This document shows, piece after piece, positions 8,084 to 15,293 of a stretch of DNA of 64,000 bases. The stretch covers positions 1,412,001 to 1,476,000 of the forward strand of contig NZ_LR743507.1 in assembly GCF_902712855.1 (NCBI RefSeq), given 5' to 3'. Source of the DNA: Variovorax paradoxus (GTDB taxonomy: Bacteria > Pseudomonadota > Gammaproteobacteria > Burkholderiales > Burkholderiaceae_C). Position 1 is the stretch's first letter. Each line of letters begins with the position of its first letter. Under the pieces are notes generated by a model. The model saw only the letters and a program-made list of their open reading frames with translations. It made no database searches and was not told the DNA's origin. A program made the position numbers and the translations under genes.

Positions 8084-9036
8084 CAGCCTCTCCTCGGCGC
8101 GGGAGCGGTCGGGGGAACGGCGCCCGTGCCCGCACTTGCCGGCTGCGACAGCCGCTTGCCGATCACCACCGTGGCCACCACCGCGACGGCGAAGCCCAGC
8201 GTCACCAGGTCGAGCGGCTCGCCCAGGATCGGGATCGATGCCAGGATCGACAGGAACGGCTGCAGCAGCTGGGTCTGGCTCACGCGCAGCGCGCCGCCCA
8301 GGGCCAGGCCGCGGTACCACGCGAAGAAGCCGATCCACATCGAGAACATGCCCACGTACACGAAGCCCAGCCACGACGAGGTGGCGACCGGCTGCGTCGG
8401 CCACAGCAGGAGCGTGGCCGGCAGGGTGACAGGCAACGCCATCACGCAGACCCAGCAGATCACCCGCTCGGCGCCCAGCGACGGCGTGACCTGCGCGCCG
8501 TAGATGTAGCCGAACGAGGCTGCGATCACCGCGCCGACCAGCAGCAGGTCGGCCCATTCGAAGCCGAAGCCGTGGCCCGTCTGGCTCGCGCGCAGCACCG
8601 AGAACACCACCACCAGCAGACTGCCCGCGACCGCGCAGAGCCAGAAGCCGAGCCGCGCGCGCTGGTGCAGCACCCAGGCCGCGACCGCCGCCGTGACCAG
8701 CGGCAGCAGCGCCGTCACCACTGCCGCATGGCTGGCCGTGACCACGCGCAGCGCATAGGCCAGCAGCAGCGGAAACCCGATGCAGTTGCCCAGCACCGCG
8801 ACCCCCAGCGACTTCCACTGGTGCGCCGCCGGCCGCGCCGAGCGCGTGACCAGCAGGAAGATCGCCGACAGCACGCCCGCCAGCGCCGCGCGTCCGAGCG
8901 TCACGAACCAGGGCGACAGCTGCGGCGCGTCCTGCGGGCCGGTGGCCAGGCGCGTCATCGGCAGTGTGATGGCGAACATCGCCACACCCAGCACGCCCAG
9001 CCACATGCCCAGCGTCTCGTCCTTGATGCTCTTCAT
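8083..9036 (-). CDS. EamA (DMT family) transporter
   Basis: Inner-membrane drug/metabolite transporter of 317 residues with two EamA repeats, each of about five hydrophobic segments. The first repeat ends near residue 150 with AWVLHQRARLGFWLCAVAG, and the second contains GALRVSQTQLLQPFLSILASIPILGEPL, the characteristic end-of-repeat motif. Such proteins export amino acids, purines or other metabolites. I chose ATG 9036 because MKSIKDETLGMWLGVLG places the first membrane helix directly after it; longer upstream frames would translate through the intergenic repeat. Its stop codon overlaps the start of the truncated VOC frame. Confidence 0.9.
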   Translation of the reverse strand: MKSIKDETLGMWLGVLGVAMFAITLPMTRLATGPQDAPQLSPWFVTLGRAALAGVLSAIFLLVTRSARPAAHQWKSLGVAVLGNCIGFPLLLAYALRVVTASHAAVVTALLPLVTAAVAAWVLHQRARLGFWLCAVAGSLLVVVFSVLRASQTGHGFGFEWADLLLVGAVIAASFGYIYGAQVTPSLGAERVICWVCVMALPVTLPATLLLWPTQPVATSSWLGFVYVGMFSMWIGFFAWYRGLALGGALRVSQTQLLQPFLSILASIPILGEPLDLVTLGFAVAVVATVVIGKRLSQPASAGTGAVPPTAPAPRRG

Positions 9037-9095
9037 GCGCACGCACCCAAAGAAAGAAACGCCGCCAAAAAGGGGCGGCATTCCTTCGCGAAATG

Positions 9096-9181
9096 CCGTG
9101 GAACCGGCTTCGCCGGGCCACAGGCATTGCCCCCTGCAAGGGGGGAGGAGAAGCGACACGAAGTGCGCGAAGCCTGAGGGT
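9096..9181. repeat. Dispersed intergenic repeat, copy B
   Basis: Second copy of the 86-base element at 5141-5226, about 91% identical and in the same orientation. It also sits in the 3' flank of a minus-strand gene (a LysE exporter ending at 9191) and carries the same two hairpins, CCGGC-TTC-GCCGG and CCCCCT-GCA-AGGGGG. Mismatches are spread along the element and the hairpin arms stay paired, which suggests the RNA or DNA structure matters. Confidence 0.85.
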
Positions 9182-9190
9182 TGGCCAACC

Positions 9191-9790
9191 TCATACCGTC
9201 ACCATCCACCAGGCCGTGAGCACCAGCACCAGGCCCATCGCGCGGTTGAACCACAACAGGCGTGCGCCCTTGGCAAGCCACTCGCGCAGGAGCGCGCCGA
9301 CCAGCGCATAGGCGAAGTTGCTGGCGAAGGCGTAGACCAGCATCACCGGCGCGACGATGACGAAGCGTCCGAACGCGTCGGGCTGGCCGGCGATCCAGCC
9401 CGCCACCAGCGTGAGCGCGAGCAACCAGGCCTTGATGTTCACGAACTGCAGCATCACGCCCTGGCCGAAGCCGACCGTCAGGTTCGCGCCGTCGGCCTTG
9501 CCGAGGGTGCCGCTGCCGCTGAGCTTGTACGCCAGCCACAGCAGGTAGCCGATGCCCAGCGCCTTGATCGCCAGCCGCAGCGAGGGCATGGCCACCACCA
9601 GCGCGCCGATGCCGGCGGCGCTCAGCGCCAGCAGCAGCGTCCAGCCGACAGGCACTGCCATCACGAACCGCATCGCGCGCGGCAGGCCGCCGTTGGCCGC
9701 CAGTGCGGTCGAAAGCGTGGTGTTGGGACCGGGCGAGAAACTCATCGCCGTGGCCAGCACCAGCAGCGCGGTGAATTCTTGCCAGTTCAT
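9191..9790 (-). CDS. LysE family amino-acid exporter (3 of 3)
   Basis: Inner-membrane LysE-type exporter of 199 residues. The family signature SFSPGPNTTLSTALAANGG lies at about residues 18-36, followed by five more hydrophobic stretches, with VNIKAWLLALTLVAGW taking the place of the NPK block (Asn-Ile-Lys). This matches the branch of short LysE proteins that accompany MocR regulators. The start is ATG 9790; the frame extends 18 codons upstream through the operator region. It is transcribed divergently from the MocR gene across 109 bases holding paired operator-like repeats, so it is the likely target of that regulator. Confidence 0.88.
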   Translation of the reverse strand: MNWQEFTALLVLATAMSFSPGPNTTLSTALAANGGLPRAMRFVMAVPVGWTLLLALSAAGIGALVVAMPSLRLAIKALGIGYLLWLAYKLSGSGTLGKADGANLTVGFGQGVMLQFVNIKAWLLALTLVAGWIAGQPDAFGRFVIVAPVMLVYAFASNFAYALVGALLREWLAKGARLLWFNRAMGLVLVLTAWWMVTV

Positions 9791-9810
9791 GGCACACACT
9801 CTAAACTTGA

Positions 9811-9864
9811 GACCATTACAGTTGCAGTACAGTTGATCAAACAAACCTGCAATCTGTATTGGTC
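9811..9864. promoter_or_regulatory. MocR-type operator between lysE and its regulator
   Basis: Two kinds of symmetry overlap here. A direct repeat TACAGTTG occurs at 9817-9824 and 9828-9835, exactly 11 bases (one helical turn) apart. An interrupted inverted repeat pairs GACCATTACAG (9811-9821) with CTGTATTGGTC (9854-9864), with one mismatch. MocR/PdxR-type regulators are known to bind paired direct and inverted half-sites in such divergent intergenic regions. The position between the LysE gene and the MocR gene fits control of both. Confidence 0.7.
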
Positions 9865-9899
9865 AACCCTTCGACACAGAAGCCGCTCCGCCCGGCCCC

Positions 9900-11363
9900 G
9901 TGTCTCCCGAAAAACGCATGCTGACACGCACCTCCACACAGTCGCTGACGGGGCAGTTGGCCGACCGCCTGGCCGAGCGCATCCGCACCCGCCTGCTGCC
10001 GCCCGGCGCCCGCCTGCCCTCGGTGCGCGAGTGCGCGCGGCAGCAGGGCGTGAGCCCGTACACCGTGGTCGCCGCCTACGACCAGCTGCTGGCGCAGGGC
10101 CTGGTGGAGGCCCGACGGCAGCGCGGCTTCTACGTGCGCGACTCCGCGCCCGTGCAGGACACCCGTCCGGGCAAGGGCTCGGACGCAGGCGGCGTGAGCG
10201 GCATGCCGGCCGCACTGGCTGTGCAGATGATGGCCTCGCGCGTGCCGGCCGACGCCAGCTCGCTCATCCGCAGCATGTTCCACCGGCCGAGCGACAAGCC
10301 GCAGCCGGGCATGGGCGTGTTCCCGCCGGACTGGATGTCGTCCACCTTCATGGCCACGGCCGTGCGCCGCATGACCAATACAGCCTCGCTGCAGGAGCTG
10401 TCGCTGCAGTACGGCGAGCCCGCCGGCGACATGAGCCTGCGGCGCAGCCTGTCGCAGAAGCTGGTGGGCATCAACGTGCCGGCCGCGCCCGACCAGATCG
10501 TGACCACCATCGGCGCCACGCATGCGCTGGACATCGTGAGCCGCACGTTGCTGCGCGCCGGCGACCCGGTGATGGTCGAGGAGCCGGGCTGGGCGCTGGA
10601 GTTCGCGCGGCTCGAGGCGCTGGGCATGCGCATCCTGCCGGTGCCGCGGCGTGCCGACGGGCCCGACCTGGACGTGATGGCGCAGTACTGCAAGCTGCAC
10701 AGCCCGAAGCTGTTCGTGAGCGTGAGCGTGCTGCACAACCCGACCGGCTACAGCCTCACCCCCGGCAGCGCGCACCGCGTGCTGCAACTGGCCAACGAGC
10801 ACGGCTTCCACATCGTCGAGGACGACACCTACAGCCACCTCGCGCCCGAGCACGCCACCCGGCTGAGCGCGCTCGACGGGCTGCAGCGCACCATCTACGT
10901 GAGCGGCTTCGCCAAGATCCTGGCGCCCAACTGGCGCATCGGCTTCCTGGCCGCGCCGCCCGCGCTGAAGGAGCGGCTGCTCGAGACCAAGCTGCTGGCC
11001 ACGCTGACTTCGCCCACGCTGTTCGAGCGGGCCCTGTCGTGGTGCATCGACCAGGGGCAACTGCGCCGGCACTCGGAGCGCGTGCGCATCCGGCTCGACG
11101 GGGCGCGCGGACGCGCGGTGAAGCTGGCGATGGCGCACGGCTGCCGCTTCGCCTCGGAGCCGGCCGGGCTCTTCGGCTGGGTCGACACCGGCGTGGACAC
11201 CGACGCACTCACCCAGCGCATGCTCGACCAGGGCTACCTGCTGGCGCCGGGCTCGCTCTTTCACGCACGGCGGCCGCCCAGCACGATGATGCGGATCAAC
11301 TTCGCCACCTCGCAGGACGCCACGTTCTGGAAGGTGTTCAGCAAGGCGCGCAGCGAACTCTGA
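9900..11363 (+). CDS. MocR family regulator (GntR-HTH plus aminotransferase fold)
   Basis: PLP-binding transcription factor of 487 residues if started at GTG 9900, or 481 from ATG 9918; neither has a strong ribosome-binding site, so the start is uncertain. The first 75 residues are a GntR winged helix (QLADRLAERIRTRLLPPGARLPSVRECARQ and on), joined by a linker to a fold-type I aminotransferase-like domain with FVSVSVLHNPTGYSL, EDDTYSHLAPE and the PLP lysine in YVSGFAKILAPNWRIGF. Such proteins sense PLP-amino acid adducts. It is divergent from a LysE exporter and probably controls it and itself through the intervening operator. Confidence 0.9.
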   Translation: MSPEKRMLTRTSTQSLTGQLADRLAERIRTRLLPPGARLPSVRECARQQGVSPYTVVAAYDQLLAQGLVEARRQRGFYVRDSAPVQDTRPGKGSDAGGVSGMPAALAVQMMASRVPADASSLIRSMFHRPSDKPQPGMGVFPPDWMSSTFMATAVRRMTNTASLQELSLQYGEPAGDMSLRRSLSQKLVGINVPAAPDQIVTTIGATHALDIVSRTLLRAGDPVMVEEPGWALEFARLEALGMRILPVPRRADGPDLDVMAQYCKLHSPKLFVSVSVLHNPTGYSLTPGSAHRVLQLANEHGFHIVEDDTYSHLAPEHATRLSALDGLQRTIYVSGFAKILAPNWRIGFLAAPPALKERLLETKLLATLTSPTLFERALSWCIDQGQLRRHSERVRIRLDGARGRAVKLAMAHGCRFASEPAGLFGWVDTGVDTDALTQRMLDQGYLLAPGSLFHARRPPSTMMRINFATSQDATFWKVFSKARSEL

Positions 11364-11433
11364 CGGCCGCGAAAACCCCGGGGCCTTGGAGTAAGCTGGC
11401 AACACAAGAAAACCCACCCCGGAGACCTGCCGC

Positions 11434-12195
11434 ATGAGCAATACCAGCAAGCCCTTCGACTTCAGCCAGTTCGTTCCCGGATTCGACTTCCTGAAGAACC
11501 TTGCCGGCGGTGCCGCCGCTGGCGGCGGTTCGGTGCCCGGCATTCCAAGCCTGGCGAGCTGGGTGGCGCCCACGCTGAGCGTGGAAGAAGTCGACAAGCG
11601 CATCCAGGAGCTCAAGACGGTGCAGTACTGGCTCGAGCAGAACGGCCATGCGCTCAAGGCCACGATCCAGGCGCTCGAGGTGCAGAAGATGACGCTGTCG
11701 ACGTTGCGCGGCATGAACGTGCGGATGGAAGACATCGCCAGCGCCTTCACCAGGCAGGCGGGCGCGATGGCGCCCGCACCGGCGCCTGCCGCCGCGGCAC
11801 CCGAGCCCGAGCCCGAGGACGTCGAAGAGATCGAGGACGAAGCGCCTGAAGAAGAGGAGACGCCGGTACCGAAGAAGCCGCGCGCCAGGGCGTCGGCCGG
11901 TGCGAAGGCTGACGCCAAGGCCGGCGCCGCCGGCGTGGTCGACCCGATGCAATGGTGGGGCTCGCTCACCGAGCAGTTCCAGCAGATCGCCACGTCCGCA
12001 CTGCAGGATGCGGCCCAGCTGAAGGTGCCCGCCATGGCGCAGCCGCTGGCCGACGCGGTCGGCAAGGCGATGGGCGGCAAGCCCGCTGCCGCCGCCGCCC
12101 GCAAGCCGGCGCCCGCCAGGAAGGCCGCTGCGCCGGCTGCGAAGAAGAAGACCTCCACCACCGCAGCGCGCAAGCGAACCTCCGCGCGGCGCTGA
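11434..12195 (+). CDS. phaM: PhaM-type PHA granule-associated protein
   Basis: Protein of 253 residues matching PhaM of polyhydroxyalkanoate-accumulating betaproteobacteria. PhaM binds PHB synthase and DNA and distributes granules at cell division. The N-terminal part has SVPGIPSLASWVAPTLSVEEVDKRI followed by a helix QELKTVQYWLEQNGHALKATIQALEVQKMTL (in two parts, about residues 60-90). An acidic Ala/Pro/Glu stretch spans about 110-150, and the C-terminus (about 215-253) is rich in Ala, Lys and Arg like histone H1, ending AARKRTSARR. A CCGGAGA ribosome site precedes ATG 11434. PHA synthase itself is not in the window. The FIST gene follows after 45 bases. Confidence 0.82.
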   Translation: MSNTSKPFDFSQFVPGFDFLKNLAGGAAAGGGSVPGIPSLASWVAPTLSVEEVDKRIQELKTVQYWLEQNGHALKATIQALEVQKMTLSTLRGMNVRMEDIASAFTRQAGAMAPAPAPAAAAPEPEPEDVEEIEDEAPEEEETPVPKKPRARASAGAKADAKAGAAGVVDPMQWWGSLTEQFQQIATSALQDAAQLKVPAMAQPLADAVGKAMGGKPAAAAARKPAPARKAAAPAAKKKTSTTAARKRTSARR

Positions 12196-12240
12196 CGTCA
12201 TACACATCTATCTTTCGAAGAGAACGGGTTGGCACGCATC

Positions 12241-13521
12241 ATGAAGTTGTTTCCCTCCGGCCATGCCACCCATCCGCAATGGCGCATGGCGGCCGGCCTC
12301 GTGCTGGCCCAGTTGCGCGCGCAGATGGCCCTGCCCGACTACGCATCGTCGCCGACGCTCGGCCTGCTCTACATCACCGACCACTACGCGAGCGACGCGC
12401 AGGACATCCTCGACCACCTGAGCGCCGAGTTGCCAGAGGTGACCGACTGGTCGGGCACCGTGGGCGTCGGCGTATCGGCTAACAACGCCGAGTATTTCGA
12501 CGAGCCCGGCATCAGCCTGATGCTGTGCGCGCTGCCCAGCGACCAGTACCGGGTGTTCTCGGGCGTGGCGCCGCTGGGCAGTTCCGAAATGAGCGGTTTC
12601 GAGGCGCACACCGCACTGGTGCATGCCGACCCCGCCACGCCCGACCTGGCCGAGTTGATCGGCGAGATGGCCGGGCGCACCGACACCGGCTACCTGTTCG
12701 GCGGCCTGTCCTCGAGCCGCCACGGCGCGCTGCAGTTCGCCATTGGCGGCAACGGCAACATCCGCGGCCAGGGCGCGGCGGGCGGCGTTTTCTCGGGCGG
12801 GTTGTCGGGCGTGGTGTTCGGCGAGGGCGTGCGGCTGGTGTCGCGCGTCACGCAGGGCTGCCAGCCGCTGCGCTCGAGCGCGGGGCGCCAGCGCGAGATC
12901 ACCGAAGCCGACGGCAACCTGCTGCTCAGGCTCGACGGCGAGCCGGCGCTCGACGTGTTGCTCGCCGACCTGCAGGTGTCGCTCGACCGGCCGCAGGAAG
13001 CCATCGACGCGGTGCGCAACACCCTGGTCGGCCTGGCCGACGCAGGCAGCGACGGCATCCGCCGCACCGGCGACCTGGGCGCCGACGTGCTGGTGCGACA
13101 CATCATCGGACTCGATCCCACCCGCCGCGGCATTGCCATCGCCGACACCGCCGAAGCCGGCATGCGGCTGACCTTCTGCCGCCGCAACGCGCAGGCCGCG
13201 CGCGCCGACCTGATGCGCATCTGCGCGGAAATCCGCGAGGAGCTCGAGCCCGAGGAGCAGACGCTGGCCACCGCGCGCGCCGTGGCCGCCGGCGAAGCCG
13301 AGGCCGCACCGCACCCGGCAAGGCGCATCGCGGGTGCGGTGTACGTGAGCTGCTCCGGCCGCGGCGGTCCGCACTTCGGCGCGCCAGGCGCCGAATTGCA
13401 GATCGTGCGGCATGCCCTCGGCGACGTGCCGCTGGTCGGTTTCTTCGCCGCGGGCGAGATTGCCCGGCATCACCTGTATGGCTATACCGGGGTGCTCACG
13501 GTGTTCACCAGCGACGACTGA
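12241..13521 (+). CDS. FIST domain sensory protein
   Basis: FIST-domain protein of 426 residues, no signal peptide and no membrane segment, so probably a cytosolic small-ligand sensor. It starts MKLFPSGHATHPQWRMAAG and has FIST N-type features such as TLGLLYITDHYA, VGVGVSANNAEYF and GYLFGGLSSSRHGALQF. The C-terminal FIST_C half includes RRNAQAARADLMRICAEI and ends with VPLVGFFAAGEIARHHLYGYTGVLTVF (in parts), matching the GEI...LYGYTGVL hallmark. Family members are proposed to bind amino acids or similar ligands. I prefer ATG 12241 to a TTG four codons upstream. It is convergent with dadA. Confidence 0.85.
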   Translation: MKLFPSGHATHPQWRMAAGLVLAQLRAQMALPDYASSPTLGLLYITDHYASDAQDILDHLSAELPEVTDWSGTVGVGVSANNAEYFDEPGISLMLCALPSDQYRVFSGVAPLGSSEMSGFEAHTALVHADPATPDLAELIGEMAGRTDTGYLFGGLSSSRHGALQFAIGGNGNIRGQGAAGGVFSGGLSGVVFGEGVRLVSRVTQGCQPLRSSAGRQREITEADGNLLLRLDGEPALDVLLADLQVSLDRPQEAIDAVRNTLVGLADAGSDGIRRTGDLGADVLVRHIIGLDPTRRGIAIADTAEAGMRLTFCRRNAQAARADLMRICAEIREELEPEEQTLATARAVAAGEAEAAPHPARRIAGAVYVSCSGRGGPHFGAPGAELQIVRHALGDVPLVGFFAAGEIARHHLYGYTGVLTVFTSDD

Positions 13522-13542
13522 GCGAACGCCGCGGCCAGGCTG

Positions 13543-14844
13543 TCAGGCCGGCTGCAGTGCGCCCTGCTGCGGCGCCGGCATGCCGGTGAACGCGAAATCC
13601 ACCTCGGGCGCCAAGCCGCTCACGATCCGCGCGATCGACTTGCCCGAGCCGCAGGCGTGCGTCCAGCCCAGCGTGCCGTGGCCCGTGTTCAGAAACAGGT
13701 TCGGCAGCTTCGTCTTGCCGATCAGCGGCACATTGCTCGGCGTGGCCGGGCGCAGGCCGGTCCAGAACTGGGCCTGCGTGGTGTCGCCGGCGCCCGGGAA
13801 CAGCTCTTCGACACGGCGCACGATGGCTTCGCAGCGAATCCGGTTCAGGTCGCGGTCGTAGCCGTTGAGTTCGGCTGTTCCGGCGATGCGCAGGCGGTCG
13901 CCGGACTCCGACGTGTAGCGCGAGAACACCAGCTTGAACTCGTCGTCGGTCAGCGAGACCTGATGGGCTTTCGAGGCGTCCTTCACGGGCAGCGTGACCG
14001 AATAGCCCTTGGCCGGATAGATCGGCAGGCGGATGCCCAGCGGTGCCGCGAGCAGCGGGCTCAGCGAGCCCATCGCCATCACGAAGGCATCGCCGCGGAT
14101 GCGCTGGAAGCGGCCTTCGCTGTCGGTGGCCTCGACATGGTCGATCTTGCCGCCGGCTTCGCGCAGGGCGGTGATGGTGTGGCTCATCAGGAACTTCACG
14201 CCGGCCGCGGCCGCAAGCTTCGAGAGTTCGCGCGCGAAGCGGTTGGCGTCGCCCGACTCGTCTTCTGCGGTGAAGGTGGCGCCGGCCAGCTTCGGACGGA
14301 TGTGGGCGAGCGCGGACTCGATCTTCACCGCCTCGTCGGCCGAGATGACCTGCCGCTCGCAGCCCAGCGCGCGCATCTGCTCGGCAGGGGCGAGGGCAGC
14401 ATCGAATTCCTTCTGCGTCGTGTAGAAGTGCAGGATGCCCTGCGTGCGCTGGTCGTAGGCCAGATTGGTGTCGCGGCGCAATTGCTGCAACATCGCGCGG
14501 CTGTATGTACCCAAACGAACGATCTGCTCGATGTTGTGCCGGGTTCGCGCCGGTGTGCATTCGCGCAGGAATTGCAGGCCCCAGAGCCACTGGCGCATGT
14601 CGGCGCGAATGCGAAAGAGCAGCGGCGCGTCCTCCTTGCCCAGCCATTGCAGCACCTTGAGCGGCGCGCTCGGGTTGGCCCAGGGTTCGGCGTGGCTGAC
14701 CGAGATCTGCCCGCCGTTGGCGAAGCTGGTCTCGGCGGCCGGCGTGGCTTGCCGGTCGATCACGGTCACTTCGTGGCCGAGTTGCTGGAGGTAATAAGCC
14801 GAGGTCACGCCGAGCAGGCCGGCGCCAAGAACGATCACGCGCAT
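13543..14844 (-). CDS. dadA: D-amino acid dehydrogenase (DadA family), riboswitch-controlled
   Basis: FAD-dependent D-amino acid dehydrogenase of 433 residues, the usual DadA length. It opens with MRVIVLGAGLLGVTSAYYLQ, the FAD-binding beta-alpha-beta unit ending in the acidic residue of VIDR, and continues with ETSFANGGQISVSHAEPWANP, a DadA hallmark. The C-terminal FAD loop is TGHGTLGWTHACGSGK. DadA enzymes oxidise D-alanine and other D-amino acids to 2-oxo acids and pass electrons to the respiratory chain at the membrane face. A tandem glycine riboswitch lies in its leader, so glycine (or a glycine-linked flux) controls it, and glycine itself may be a substrate. Confidence 0.85.
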   Translation of the reverse strand: MRVIVLGAGLLGVTSAYYLQQLGHEVTVIDRQATPAAETSFANGGQISVSHAEPWANPSAPLKVLQWLGKEDAPLLFRIRADMRQWLWGLQFLRECTPARTRHNIEQIVRLGTYSRAMLQQLRRDTNLAYDQRTQGILHFYTTQKEFDAALAPAEQMRALGCERQVISADEAVKIESALAHIRPKLAGATFTAEDESGDANRFARELSKLAAAAGVKFLMSHTITALREAGGKIDHVEATDSEGRFQRIRGDAFVMAMGSLSPLLAAPLGIRLPIYPAKGYSVTLPVKDASKAHQVSLTDDEFKLVFSRYTSESGDRLRIAGTAELNGYDRDLNRIRCEAIVRRVEELFPGAGDTTQAQFWTGLRPATPSNVPLIGKTKLPNLFLNTGHGTLGWTHACGSGKSIARIVSGLAPEVDFAFTGMPAPQQGALQPA

Positions 14845-14890
14845 TTCAAATACCTTTGAGGTTGCAGCGCTTGAACGGCGGGCGTGGTGT

Positions 14891-14907
14891 GCTATTGAAT
14901 AAATAGC
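14891..14907 (-). repeat. Small hairpin between riboswitch and dadA
   Basis: GCTATT and AATAGC pair around a five-base loop in the dadA leader, between aptamer 2 and the start codon. It lies where a riboswitch expression platform would be, but has no T-tract, so it is not an evident terminator. It also resembles the short GCTATT...AATAGC palindromes scattered in related genomes. Confidence 0.4.
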
Positions 14908-14940
14908 AGGCAACCGGACGACCGAAGTCCAAGTTGCCGC

Positions 14941-15172
14941 TCCCCCTGTCCTCGGTACCTGAGAGATTCACCGGCTGCGCCCGCAGCGGGTTTGCTCCTT
15001 CGGTGCGTCACGGCCATGTGTTGGCGTGACGGCTCTCCAGACGGCGTTTCAGTTGGTGCAGTACTGACCCCTTGCCGAAGTCCGTGTCGTGGATTTCGTC
15101 GGGCCGACCTGAGCGTTTATGGGAGTTTGCGCCTTCGGTAGGGCCACCGGGGTGGCCCGCTCTCCTGCAGTG
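14941..15172 (-). promoter_or_regulatory. Tandem glycine riboswitch (two aptamers)
   Basis: On the minus strand two glycine aptamers follow each other. Aptamer 1 starts with GGAGAG at 15165-15160, has the core ACCGAAGGCGCAAAC and closes with GCTCAGGTC. Aptamer 2 starts with GGAGAG at 15038-15033, has CACCGAAGGAGCAAACC and closes with CTCTCAGGTACCGAGGACAGG (in parts). These are the conserved parts of the gcvT-type glycine riboswitch, which binds glycine and usually turns genes on. The pair occupies the leader of dadA, whose ATG is about 97 bases downstream. The whole 14845-15293 gene-free stretch is explained by this element plus divergent promoters. Confidence 0.92.
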
Positions 15173-15178
15173 GGCGCG

Positions 15179-15207
15179 ATTGTAGAAGGCGCGCACGCGG
15201 TTGCCAA
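15179..15207 (-). promoter_or_regulatory. Promoter of the dadA riboswitch transcript
   Basis: Reading the minus strand, TTGGCA (15207-15202) and TACAAT (15184-15179) are separated by exactly 17 bases and fit sigma-70 -35 and -10 boxes. The expected start, about 15172, is directly before the first aptamer, so the transcript would begin with the riboswitch. Confidence 0.7.
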
Positions 15208-15236
15208 TCTGTGACTTTTTCGCGTCAAGGCGATGG

Positions 15237-15242
15237 GATAAT
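15237..15242 (+). promoter_or_regulatory. -10-like box of the rfb operon
   Basis: GATAAT in the context GGGATAATCGCC, 52 bases before the rfbB start and facing away from dadA. No good -35 box is seen at 16-18 bases, so this is a weak call. The same GATAATCGCC context recurs at 54999 in front of another polysaccharide gene. Confidence 0.4.
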
Positions 15243-15251
15243 CGCCGGTTC

Positions 15252-15273
15252 ATTTGCCTCGGGGCGAATTTTT
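15252..15273 (+). terminator. Terminator-like hairpin in the rfbB leader
   Basis: ATTTGCC and GGCGAAT pair around the loop TCGG (one G-U pair) and are followed directly by a run of T (15269-15273). It lies after the putative -10 box and before the rfbB ribosome site (AGGGGAC), so it could act as an attenuator of the whole polysaccharide operon. The stem is short. Confidence 0.4.
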
Positions 15274-15293
15274 CAAAACAAGCAGGGGACCCC

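Noticed and set aside
9837..12173. Long minus-strand frame opposite MocR and phaM
   Set aside because: No motifs. The opposite strand encodes two convincing proteins with ribosome sites or conserved starts.
11760..12190. Low-complexity Ala/Pro/Lys coding stretch as a tandem repeat
   Set aside because: It is the normal linker and histone-like tail of PhaM. No regular DNA repeat unit is present.
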